Positions 1 to 9,188 of a stretch of DNA of 42,134 bases are shown piece by piece. Origin of the DNA: Billgrantia endophytica (GTDB taxonomy: Bacteria > Pseudomonadota > Gammaproteobacteria > Pseudomonadales > Halomonadaceae). The stretch spans positions 1 to 42,134 of the forward strand of contig NZ_PNRF01000004.1 in assembly GCF_002879615.1 (NCBI RefSeq), in the 5' to 3' direction. A model generated the notes under the pieces. It searched no databases. It had not been told where the DNA came from and was given only the letters and a program-made list of their open reading frames with translations. Position numbers and translations under genes: made by a program. How positions within the stretch are numbered: the first letter of the stretch is position 1; each line of letters starts with the position of its first letter.

Positions 1-1062
<1,062 letters not shown>

Positions 1063-1217
1063 GCGCTGTCCGGTGACCTGGCACCGGGGTTCAAGGCAGT
1101 AACGGCTTCGAACCTCGGATAGAAACAGGCACTATTGAAGGCTGTAACCGGGACGAGCGCTCGACTCCGGGTGCTCATGACGGCGGGAAGCATGACAGGC
1201 TGAAGGAGCAAAGCCCT

Positions 1218-2075
1218 ATGACCATGACCGAGAAGCTCGAGATGGTGTCGGCTAACAAGAGTTTCGGTGGCTGGCACAAGCGTTATCGACATTACTCTCG
1301 TGCGCTTGATTGCGAGATGGTGTTTGCCATCTATTTGCCTCCCCAGGCCGAGACCGAGCGGGTGCCGCTATTGTGGTGGCTTTCCGGACTGACCTGTACC
1401 GACGAGAACTTCATGCAGAAGGCGGGCGCTCATCGGGTGGCGGCGGAGCTGGGCATGGCCATCCTCTGCCCCGATACCAGCCCGCGGGGTACCGACCTGC
1501 CCGGTGAACACGACAGCTATGATCTGGGCTCCGGTGCCGGTTTCTATGTCAACGCGTCCCGCGAGCCGTGGAAGAAGCACTATCGCATGTACGACTACGT
1601 GACCGAGGAACTGCCTTCGGTCGTGCGACAGCACTTCCCGGTCAATGGCCGCGAGTCGATCAGCGGTCACTCCATGGGCGGCCATGGGGCGCTGACCATG
1701 TCGTTACGCCGGCCGGGGCATTACCGCTCGGTGTCGGCGTTTGCTCCGATCGTCAATCCCAGTCAATGTCCGTGGGGGCGCAAGGCGTTCAAGGCGTATC
1801 TGGGCGATGATGCAGGAACCTGGACCCAGTACGATACCTGCGAGCTGGTGGCCAAGGGCGCCTCCAGGCAGCCCCTGTTCATCGATCAGGGCGAATCGGA
1901 TGACTTCCTGGAGGAGCAGCTCAAGCCCGAGCGGCTAGAGGCGGTGTGTGCCGAGCATGATCACCCCCTGACGCTGCGTCGTCAGCCGGGGTATGATCAC
2001 AGCTATTACTTCATCGCCAGCTTTATCGAGGACCACCTCCGCTACCATGCCGAGTACTTATTCAAACACGGATGA
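1218..2075 (+). CDS. fghA: S-formylglutathione hydrolase
   Basis: This esterase-D family serine hydrolase splits S-formylglutathione into formate and glutathione, the second step of formaldehyde detoxification. It has 285 residues, the usual family length. The nucleophile elbow GHSMGGHGAL is clear, and candidate acid and base residues lie in DQGESDDF and GYDHSYYF. The SGLTCTDENF segment is typical of the family. The ATG is preceded by AGGAGC at about 1204-1209. The gene follows the dehydrogenase after about 155 bases, so the two are probably co-transcribed. Confidence 0.95.
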   Translation: MTMTEKLEMVSANKSFGGWHKRYRHYSRALDCEMVFAIYLPPQAETERVPLLWWLSGLTCTDENFMQKAGAHRVAAELGMAILCPDTSPRGTDLPGEHDSYDLGSGAGFYVNASREPWKKHYRMYDYVTEELPSVVRQHFPVNGRESISGHSMGGHGALTMSLRRPGHYRSVSAFAPIVNPSQCPWGRKAFKAYLGDDAGTWTQYDTCELVAKGASRQPLFIDQGESDDFLEEQLKPERLEAVCAEHDHPLTLRRQPGYDHSYYFIASFIEDHLRYHAEYLFKHG

Positions 2076-2096
2076 ACCAACGCCGACGGGCGTGGC

Positions 2097-2810
2097 ATGA
2101 TTCGCGCATTACTGCTTCGAGCACTACGTTGGGCGGCCCTGGTCGGGGCCGCCTTCGTCGTGCTGTCGGTGGTACTGGTGCTGTTGATGCGCCAGGTTCC
2201 GGCTTATGGCTCCATGGTGATGCTGGAGCGCAAGGTGGAGGCCTGGCTGGGTGGAGAGACGCTACCGCTGCAGCATCAGTGGCGTTCCTGGAACGAGTTG
2301 TCCAGTCACGCCAAGCTGGCGGTGATAGCGGCCGAGGATCAGCGCTTCCCCGAGCACCGAGGCTTCGATGTGGCCGAGATGCGCAGGGCCTGGGAGGCCA
2401 GCCGCAGCGGAGGTCGCCTGCGAGGCGCCAGTACCATCAGCCAGCAGACCGCCAAGAACCTGTTCCTCTGGACCGGGCGCAGCTGGGTCCGCAAGGTACT
2501 CGAAGCCTGGTTTACCCTGCTGATCGAGACCTTGTGGCCCAAGGAAAGAATCCTCGAGGTCTATCTCAACATCGCCGAATGGGATCACGGTGTCTTTGGC
2601 CTGGAAGCCGCTGCCCAGCACTATTTCGGCGTGTCGGCCAGTCAGGTGAATGAAGTGCAGGCCAGCCGTCTCGCGGCCATTCTGCCCAACCCGCGTGCCT
2701 GGGATGCGGCACGTCCGGGGCCACAAACGGAGCGTCGCAGTCAATGGATCCGTCAGCAGATGCGAAACCTGGGGGGGACGGGTTACCTGGAAAGACTGGC
2801 CGCCAACTGA
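2097..2810 (+). CDS. mtgA: Monofunctional biosynthetic peptidoglycan transglycosylase
   Basis: This inner-membrane GT51 glycosyltransferase polymerises lipid II into glycan chains without a transpeptidase domain. It has 237 residues, normal for MtgA. An N-terminal membrane anchor spans about residues 10-31. The GT51 motifs follow in order: AAEDQRFPEHRGFD with the catalytic Glu, GASTISQQTAKNLFLW, ERILEVYLNIAEW and RLAAILPNPRAW. The start is the ATG at 2097, 21 bases after the hydrolase stop, with only a weak ribosome site, so translation may depend on the gene upstream. It ends 12 bases from the convergent transporter gene. Confidence 0.93.
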   Translation: MIRALLLRALRWAALVGAAFVVLSVVLVLLMRQVPAYGSMVMLERKVEAWLGGETLPLQHQWRSWNELSSHAKLAVIAAEDQRFPEHRGFDVAEMRRAWEASRSGGRLRGASTISQQTAKNLFLWTGRSWVRKVLEAWFTLLIETLWPKERILEVYLNIAEWDHGVFGLEAAAQHYFGVSASQVNEVQASRLAAILPNPRAWDAARPGPQTERRSQWIRQQMRNLGGTGYLERLAAN

Positions 2811-2822
2811 CGGATCGTGACG

Positions 2823-3743
2823 TCACGCTTTCTGCGCCGCCTTGCCGCGCACGGCGAGCACGACACCGACAATGGTAATGACCATGCCCACGAGGCCCGC
2901 CAGCGGCAGGCGTTCGTCGAAGAGCCACCAGGCCTGCAGCGCCGTGACGGGGGGCACCAGGTAGAAGAGGCTGGCTACCCGTGATGCCTCGCCACGCCGG
3001 ATCAATGCCATCAGCAGCAGGATGGCGGCTATCGATAGCACCAGGACCAGCCAGGCCATGGTCAAGACGAAGGTGGGTGTCCAGTCGATGTGGCGTTCTT
3101 CCAGCAGAAGGGCGCCTATCCCCAGCAGGATACCGGCCGCCATGTATTGGACCACGGTGCCCGAGAGCAACGGCATGCCGGTACAGAATCGCTTCTGATA
3201 CAGGGTGCCCAGCGTGATCCCCGCCAGGGCGGCCATGATGCTGGCCAAGGCACCGAGTCCAAAGCCCTGGAAGAGATCCTTGCCCGGATCGAGCTTGCTA
3301 CCCAGGACCAGGATGATGCCGGCCAGTCCCAACAACAGCCCTAGCCACTGAACGGTCGTGATCCTTTCGCCCAGGAATGGACTGGCCAGCGTGGCGGTCA
3401 GCAGTGGCTGCAGGCCCACCAGCAGTGCCGCCAAGCCGGCCGGCATGCCCAGGTGGATACCGTAAAAGACCCCTCCCAGATAGGCGCCGTGTACCAGCAT
3501 GCCGGAAACCCCGATATGCCCCCACAGGCGGGCGCCTCGTGGCCAGCCCCCTTTGAACAGCTTTACCAGGGGCACCAGCAGCATGAGGGTCAACACGAAA
3601 CGCATGAACAGGAAGGTAAACGGCTCGGCATGGGGCAGGCCGAACTTGGCGCCGATGAAGCCGGTACTCCAAAGGGCCACGAAAAGCACCGGCATGCCGG
3701 CCAACAACATGGCGTCGAGCCGGGAAGGGGCGAGAGCGGTCAT
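2823..3743 (-). CDS. DMT-superfamily (EamA) transporter
   Basis: This is a ten-helix drug/metabolite transporter with two EamA repeats. Its substrate cannot be read from the sequence; family members export amino acids, metabolites or drugs. The N-terminal repeat begins VLFVALWSTGFIGAKFGLPHAEPFTFLFMR, here split across the first two helices, and the second repeat begins near LGALASIMAALAGITLGTLY. I chose the ATG at 3743 (MTALAPSRLD, 306 residues). The longer reading from a TTG at 3803 adds a non-hydrophobic tail without support. The gene is convergent with mtgA and divergent from the DUF4168 gene. Confidence 0.88.
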   Translation of the reverse strand: MTALAPSRLDAMLLAGMPVLFVALWSTGFIGAKFGLPHAEPFTFLFMRFVLTLMLLVPLVKLFKGGWPRGARLWGHIGVSGMLVHGAYLGGVFYGIHLGMPAGLAALLVGLQPLLTATLASPFLGERITTVQWLGLLLGLAGIILVLGSKLDPGKDLFQGFGLGALASIMAALAGITLGTLYQKRFCTGMPLLSGTVVQYMAAGILLGIGALLLEERHIDWTPTFVLTMAWLVLVLSIAAILLLMALIRRGEASRVASLFYLVPPVTALQAWWLFDERLPLAGLVGMVITIVGVVLAVRGKAAQKA

Positions 3744-3941
3744 TGACAGGCTGTATCCATAGTTGGAAAGTGGTTGACGATACGGTGTCCTGAGGCGGGG
3801 CAAATGCTAGCACGTTAAGTATTTGCAGGATGAATGATGTTTCATTCCGTTACATGAAAATTCTGAACCCTTGGTTCTCAGCCGCGTCTCAGTCCCACAT
3901 ACAACGCAACACACCCAACGCAATATGTTTTGGAGGTATTC

Positions 3942-4340
3942 ATGCAACGGATGACTGCACTGTTTTCGGCCGCTCTGCTCACCGCGGGTCTGATGACCGC
4001 TCAGGCACATGCCCAACAGGATCCCGCTCAAGATCCGGCAGCCGGTCAGCAACAGCCGCAAGCAGACGCACCGGCTCAGGATTTTTCTGATGATCAGCTG
4101 CAGCAGTTTGCTGATGCGTCTCAGGATATCGCCGTAATCTCCCAGGAGTACACCGAGCGTTTGCATGCGGCGGAAGACGAGCAGACCCAACAGGAAGTGC
4201 GCATGGAAGCCAACGACAGGATGGTCGAAGTGGTCGAGGACAGCGGTCTCGATGTGGATACCTTCAATGCCATTGGTCATGCCATCCAGCAGGATCCTGA
4301 ACTGATGCAGCGCGTGCAGGAGATGGCCGAGCAGTCCTGA
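3942..4340 (+). CDS. DUF4168 domain-containing exported protein
   Basis: This is a small exported protein of 132 residues whose function is unknown. A signal peptide runs to about AHA-QQD (residues 1-24), followed by a Gln/Asp/Pro-rich linker. The C-terminal half carries the DUF4168 pattern: FSDDQLQQFADASQDIA, then an EYTERL helix, then DTFNAIGHAIQQDPELMQRV. The ATG at 3942 follows TGGAGG at 3931-3936. A longer TTG reading from 3930 would start inside that ribosome site and is rejected. A terminator follows at 4368-4394, so the gene is probably monocistronic. Confidence 0.85.
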   Translation: MQRMTALFSAALLTAGLMTAQAHAQQDPAQDPAAGQQQPQADAPAQDFSDDQLQQFADASQDIAVISQEYTERLHAAEDEQTQQEVRMEANDRMVEVVEDSGLDVDTFNAIGHAIQQDPELMQRVQEMAEQS

Positions 4341-4367
4341 GCCGGCTTTCATCGCAGCGTGCATGAC

Positions 4368-4394
4368 AAAAGGTCACCTTCGGGTGGCCTTTTT
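4368..4394 (+). terminator. Rho-independent terminator after the DUF4168 gene
   Basis: The stem AAAGGTCACC / GGTGGCCTTT, with one G-U pair and a TTCG tetraloop, is followed by a run of T. It lies 28 bases after the stop codon. Confidence 0.85.
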
Positions 4395-4487
4395 GCGCAT
4401 CTGGAGGTCGTGTTCAGAGCTTTACAGCGCTAGAGGAGGCTTACACACTGAGCGTAACCATTGGCAGCGACGACAGCGGGGCGATAC

Positions 4488-6401
4488 ATGGAAGTGGAAC
4501 TGCTGGAAATACGACAACACATGGGCCGCTTCCCCCCCTTCGATGGCTTGTCGGACGATTTGCTCGACGACATTGCCAGCCAGGTCGAGGTGGGCTACTT
4601 CAAGACTGGCACCGATATCCTGACTCTCGATCAGGAGCTGCATGAGCTCTGCTATATCCGTAGCGGCGCCGTAGAGGTCTATCGTCGCAATGGCGATCTC
4701 TACAACCGGCTGGGAGAGGGGGATATCTTCGGCCACTTCAGTCTGCTGCGGAATCATCGTGTGCGCTTCCCGGCCCGGGCCCTGGAAGATACCCTCATCT
4801 ATTTCATTCCCGAGCCGGCTTTCCATCATCTCTGCGATACCGATGAGCACTTTGCCGACTTCGTCGAATTGGGCCGTCCTCGCATGGAAGCTGCCGTGGA
4901 GCAGCACAAGAAAGCCAACGACATGATGATCACCCGGGTGCGCAAGCTGCTGACGCGCTACCCGGTCATGGTCGAAGCCACGACGACGGTACAGGAAGCA
5001 GCACGCCAGATAGGTGAGGCCCAGGCCTCGGCGGTGCTGGTCCTGGACGCCCCGGGCGACAACCCACGCTATACGTTTACCGATAGCGAAGACCGTCCCT
5101 GGCAGGTCTGCGGTATCTTGACCGACAGCGATTTTCGTACCCGTGTCGTGGCCGAGGGGCTTTCTCCCGATACCCCTGTCGGCGAACTGATCGGCAATCG
5201 GCTGATCACGATCCAGTCCGACGAATCGGTACATGAGGCCATGCTGTGCATGCTCCGCAACAATGTGCATCACTTGCCGGTACTCCATCGTCGTCGGCCG
5301 GTCGGTATCGTGCATCTCTCCGACATCATCCGCTATGAGACCCATAGCAGCCTGTATCTGGTCAGCAATATCTTCAATCAGTCGAGTGCGGCGGGGCTGG
5401 CCAAGCTGGCTCCCGACGTGCGGGCCGCGTTCGTGCGCATGGTAGGGGAGGGGGCAAATTCCCAGATGGCGGGAAGTGCCCTGTCAACGATCGGACGAAG
5501 CTTCACGCGGCGTCTACTGGAACTGGCGGAGCAGGAGCTGGGGCCGCCGCCAGTCCCCTACTGTTTCATGGTCAATGGCTCCATGGCTCGCAACGAGCAG
5601 ACCATCGTCACCGACCAGGACAATGCATTGATACTGTCCGACGATTTCGATGCCAAGTATCACGATGCTTATTTCCTGGCGTTGGCGGAGCGGGTCAGCG
5701 ACGGCCTTGCGGCCTGCGGCTACACCTATTGCAAAGGGGATGTGATGGCCACCAACAGCCAATGGCGACAGCCCCTCTCGGTGTGGAAGCACTACTTCAG
5801 CGACTGGATCGACAACCCGACGCCGGAACGCCTCCTGCATAGCTCGATCTTCTTCGACCTGGACAGCACCTACGGTGAGGAAGCCTATGTGGAACAGCTG
5901 CAGGACCTGGTGGCGCAGAAGGCACCGGCGAGCCCTCTTTTTCTGGCTGCCATGGCACGAAACGCCTTGAACCGCACGCCGCCGCTGGGGTTTTTCCGTA
6001 CGTTCGTCATGGAAAAGGATGGCAAGCAAAATAACACCATCAACTTGAAGCGCCGTGGGACGGCTCCCCTGGTCGACCTCATTCGAGTTCATGCGCTGGC
6101 GTGCGGTTCCCGCGCCCAGAACAGCTTCGAGAGACTCGATGATATCGGACAGACTCAACTGTTGGCGCCAGGCGTTGGCGAGAAGTTGCGCTATGCCATG
6201 GAGCTGCTCTCCATGGCGCGAATTCGCCACCAGATCATCGATATCCAGCAGGAGCGAACGCCGGATAACGATATCGAACCGGAAAACGTGGAAGACAGTG
6301 AACGACACCACCTCAAGGATGCCTTCCAGGTGCTGAGCAACGCCCAGAAATTCCTCAAGTACCGCTATCCGATACCGGCCCGAGCGGGCCGTTCCCGCTG
6401 A
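4488..6401 (+). CDS. cNMP-binding / CBS-pair / DUF294 nucleotidyltransferase-like protein
   Basis: This is a three-module cytoplasmic regulator of about 637 residues. The N-terminal 130 residues form a cyclic-nucleotide-binding domain (GDIFGHFSLL region). Residues of about 150-290 hold two CBS domains (VCGILTDSDFRTRVVAEG and VHHLPVLHRRRPVGIVHLSDI), which usually sense adenosine nucleotides. The rest is DUF294 with a nucleotidyltransferase-like signature, GSMARNEQTIVTDQDNALI, followed by DUF294_C. I prefer the ATG at 4488 (MEVELLEIRQHMG) to an in-frame TTG at 4461. The exonuclease gene starts two bases after the stop, so the two are translationally linked. This pairing recurs near acetate-transport genes in other gammaproteobacteria, but none is visible here. 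Confidence 0.9.
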   Translation: MEVELLEIRQHMGRFPPFDGLSDDLLDDIASQVEVGYFKTGTDILTLDQELHELCYIRSGAVEVYRRNGDLYNRLGEGDIFGHFSLLRNHRVRFPARALEDTLIYFIPEPAFHHLCDTDEHFADFVELGRPRMEAAVEQHKKANDMMITRVRKLLTRYPVMVEATTTVQEAARQIGEAQASAVLVLDAPGDNPRYTFTDSEDRPWQVCGILTDSDFRTRVVAEGLSPDTPVGELIGNRLITIQSDESVHEAMLCMLRNNVHHLPVLHRRRPVGIVHLSDIIRYETHSSLYLVSNIFNQSSAAGLAKLAPDVRAAFVRMVGEGANSQMAGSALSTIGRSFTRRLLELAEQELGPPPVPYCFMVNGSMARNEQTIVTDQDNALILSDDFDAKYHDAYFLALAERVSDGLAACGYTYCKGDVMATNSQWRQPLSVWKHYFSDWIDNPTPERLLHSSIFFDLDSTYGEEAYVEQLQDLVAQKAPASPLFLAAMARNALNRTPPLGFFRTFVMEKDGKQNNTINLKRRGTAPLVDLIRVHALACGSRAQNSFERLDDIGQTQLLAPGVGEKLRYAMELLSMARIRHQIIDIQQERTPDNDIEPENVEDSERHHLKDAFQVLSNAQKFLKYRYPIPARAGRSR

Positions 6402-6403
6402 TC

Positions 6404-7129
6404 ATGCTGCCCCGTCACCTGTTGCCACGTTCCAGCGCCGCCGACTGGCCGACATACCTAGAACATCGTGCCGCCGAGGCGCGCCAGCCGGAATTGGCAC
6501 GATTCTTTACAGCGGGTTGTCCTGAGCCCGATACACCCATCGCCGAGGCACCATTGGTAGCGCTGGACCTGGAAACCACCGGGCTCGATGTGCGTCGTCA
6601 CGCGATTGTCAGCATCGGTCTGGTGCCGTTCACCTTGCGTCGTATCCGGCTGGCCGAGCGGCGCTACTGGGTGGTTCGACCCAGCCGGCCGCTGTCCACC
6701 CAGTCCATCACGATGCATCGCATCACCCATTCTGAGATAGCCGAGGCTCCGGATCTGGCGGAGGTGCTTCCCGAACTGCTCGACGCCCTGGCTGGGCGCC
6801 TGGTGGTCGTCCATTTTCGCCACATCGAGCGGCCTTTCCTGAATGAGGCGATCAAGGCTCGCCTGGGGGAAGGGCTGCGCTTCCCGGTAATCGATACCAT
6901 GTCGCTGGAAGCTCGCCGGCATAGGCTGTCGACCTGGGCACGCTTTCGTCGCTGGATGAGGCGACCGCCCGTCTCGATTCGTTTGAATGACAGCCGTGGT
7001 CGCTATGGACTGCCGGCGTACCAGGGACACCATGCCTTGCTCGATGCGCTGGCCACCGCCGAGTTGCTCCAGGCACAGATCGCGACCCACTACCTGCCGC
7101 AGACACCGGTTGGTGAGCTCTGGAGCTAG
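6404..7129 (+). CDS. DnaQ-like 3'-5' exonuclease
   Basis: This DEDD-family exonuclease has 241 residues. Exo I is ALDLETTGLDVRRHAIVSIG (Asp and Glu metal ligands). Exo II surrounds VVVHFRHIERPFLNEA, where the position usually read as N-x-x-F-D has become HFRHIE. Exo III is QGHHALLDALATAELLQAQ, carrying the His and Asp pair. Only the proofreading-type nuclease domain is present, with no polymerase module. It sits two bases downstream of the DUF294 protein and is probably regulated by or works with it; that link is an inference from linkage. Confidence 0.88.
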   Translation: MLPRHLLPRSSAADWPTYLEHRAAEARQPELARFFTAGCPEPDTPIAEAPLVALDLETTGLDVRRHAIVSIGLVPFTLRRIRLAERRYWVVRPSRPLSTQSITMHRITHSEIAEAPDLAEVLPELLDALAGRLVVVHFRHIERPFLNEAIKARLGEGLRFPVIDTMSLEARRHRLSTWARFRRWMRRPPVSIRLNDSRGRYGLPAYQGHHALLDALATAELLQAQIATHYLPQTPVGELWS

Positions 7130-7202
7130 GCAAGGGATAGCCGACCCTGCGTGCTATGGGAGAGAGGTAGACACATGGCCGGTCGGGTCGGTCCGTGTCG
7201 TA

Positions 7203-8987
7203 TTAGAGCCAGAGAGCGGCGAAGGCATCGCCATCCACCGGGCGTCCGTAGTGGTAGCCCTGTACGCCGGTGCACCCCAGGTCACGTAGTGCTTCGGCCT
7301 GCCCAGCCGCTTCGACGCCTTCGGCGATGGTATCCATGCCTAGCGTTTTCGCTATGGCGATGATCGTGGCGACGATGGCATGGTCGTGGCTGCTCTTGAG
7401 CATATCCTGAACGAAGGACATGTCGATCTTCAGCGTATCAGCGGCAAAGCGCTTGAGGTAAGTCAACGAGGAGTAACCCGTACCGAAATCATCGATTGCC
7501 AACCCGAAGCCGGCATCGCTCAGGGCCTGGGTAATGCTGACGGTCTGTTCGGGATTACGCATCAGACCGCTCTCGGTGAGTTCCAGGCCGAGCCTCCCAG
7601 GGGGGACACGGGTAGCGAGCCGAAGGACATGCTCGGCCAGCCCGGGGTCGTCCATCTGCTGTGCCGATACATTGACACATAGCCGCCCCGGAAATGGTTT
7701 CCCTTGAGCGTCCCAGTGATGCAGCTGGCTACAAGCGGCATCCAGTACCCAGTCACCCAGTTGGCGTATCAGGCCCTGCTCTTCGGCCAGGGGGATGAAG
7801 ATCGCGGGACTGACCTGGCCCAGAACCTCATCGTGCCAGCGACACAGTGCTTCCGCCCCGATAAGACGCCCACTCGCCAGGCTGAATTGAGGCTGGAAAT
7901 GAAGGGAGAGCTGCCCATGATTCAGTGTGTCACTGAATCGCACCTGCAGTCTCTCTCGCTGACGCAGTTCATCCGCCATAAGGGCATTGAAGAAGCAGGT
8001 TCGGCTATCGGCACGCTTGGCATGGTTAAGCGCGATACTGGCATGTTGAAAGAGGGATCGAGGGTTTTCGGCATCACGGGGAAACAGGGCGGCGCCAACG
8101 CTGGCAGCCATGGTAAAGCTACGGTCGGCGATCTGGACGGGAGGAGAAAGGCTGTTGCGATAACGCTCTATGGCATGTGCCATGGCCACCGGGTCTGTCC
8201 GTGTGAGCAGGACCATGAACTCATCACTCCCCAGTCGTGCAACGAATTCCCCCGACGCGGCTTGAGCACCAAGGCGACCGGCTATGTCGAATAACAGGCG
8301 ATCTCCCAGTTCGTGGCCCTGAGTATCGTTTATCTGCCTGAAGCGCTGCAAATCGAAATAGAGCAGGCCAAGGCTATGGCCTTGCAGGCGAGCCAGCCCA
8401 CAAGCCTCTTCAAGGCGCTCCGTGAAATAGCGACGGTTCGGCAGACCCGTCACGCTATCCCAGTAGATAAGCTGTTCGATGCGATGGTCTCTGCTGCGTC
8501 GCATCTCTTCCTCCATGCGGCGAGCCATTTCGGCTCCCGCCTGAGCCGCCGCAATGCGTAGTACTTCCGGTGCGTAGTCGCTCTGGGTGAGCGGGCGATT
8601 ACACAGCACCGCGAGAAGACCCACCAGTTGGCCGTCCGGCGCGTGCAGCGGGACGCCCAGATAGCTTTCTGCGCCAACTTCCTTGAGCAGGTTGTCTTCC
8701 GGAAATCGCTGGGTGACGCTATCGGCGTAGTCGCAGACTTGGTCGTTCAATACGTGTTCGCAGGGAGTGCCGGCCAGTGGGTAGACCACGGGTGGTTGAA
8801 GGGCCCCACGTGACCAGAAGGCGATGGTCTGGATAGAGGCGCCGTCGGCCAGTACCTTTCCGATCAGTACGTGGTCCCCATCCAGGATAGTCGCGACCCG
8901 CTCGACCAAGTGATCGAATGCATGAGGGGTGCCGGCTTTACCCAAGGCATCGGCAAGCAGGCGGAAAGCATCTTCGGGGGCCATCAT
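7203..8987 (-). CDS. GAF-GGDEF-EAL cyclic-di-GMP phosphodiesterase
   Basis: This is a 594-residue cytoplasmic signalling protein. Residues of about 15-150 form a GAF sensor domain (AESYLGVPLHAPDGQLVGLLAVL). The GGDEF domain at about 180-330 has the changed signature RLGSDEF, so cyclase activity is doubtful. The EAL domain at about 345-594 keeps its catalytic motifs: GAEALCRW, LELTESGL, IDDFGTGYSS, LKIDMSFVQDM, EGVEAAGQ and GVQGYHYGRP. The likely net role is cyclic-di-GMP breakdown tuned by the GAF ligand. AAGGAG lies about 13 bases before the first of two adjacent ATG codons. It stands alone between a + strand and a - strand neighbour. Confidence 0.92.
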   Translation of the reverse strand: MMAPEDAFRLLADALGKAGTPHAFDHLVERVATILDGDHVLIGKVLADGASIQTIAFWSRGALQPPVVYPLAGTPCEHVLNDQVCDYADSVTQRFPEDNLLKEVGAESYLGVPLHAPDGQLVGLLAVLCNRPLTQSDYAPEVLRIAAAQAGAEMARRMEEEMRRSRDHRIEQLIYWDSVTGLPNRRYFTERLEEACGLARLQGHSLGLLYFDLQRFRQINDTQGHELGDRLLFDIAGRLGAQAASGEFVARLGSDEFMVLLTRTDPVAMAHAIERYRNSLSPPVQIADRSFTMAASVGAALFPRDAENPRSLFQHASIALNHAKRADSRTCFFNALMADELRQRERLQVRFSDTLNHGQLSLHFQPQFSLASGRLIGAEALCRWHDEVLGQVSPAIFIPLAEEQGLIRQLGDWVLDAACSQLHHWDAQGKPFPGRLCVNVSAQQMDDPGLAEHVLRLATRVPPGRLGLELTESGLMRNPEQTVSITQALSDAGFGLAIDDFGTGYSSLTYLKRFAADTLKIDMSFVQDMLKSSHDHAIVATIIAIAKTLGMDTIAEGVEAAGQAEALRDLGCTGVQGYHYGRPVDGDAFAALWL

Positions 8988-9147
8988 GGGCGAAGGGCGG
9001 CTCCTTTATCATATTTATTGTGCGGCTTTCAGAAATATGCCCGAAGCGTTAATGGGTTGCCAGTCTCTTATCGCCTTATGTCGATGGGCTTGTCGAAAGG
9101 CCTTGGTACGGGCCGGCACGAACGGGAGTCGGTGTTGCCGGAATGGA

Positions 9148-9171
9148 AAAGGCGGCCTGCTGGCCGCCTTT
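9148..9171 (-). terminator. Rho-independent terminator after the BCCT gene
   Basis: The perfect 10-bp stem AAAGGCGGCC / GGCCGCCTTT has a 4-base loop and ends in TTTT on the minus strand. It lies 17 bases after the BCCT stop codon. Confidence 0.85.
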
Positions 9172-9188
9172 GTCGTAGCGATCCAGGC

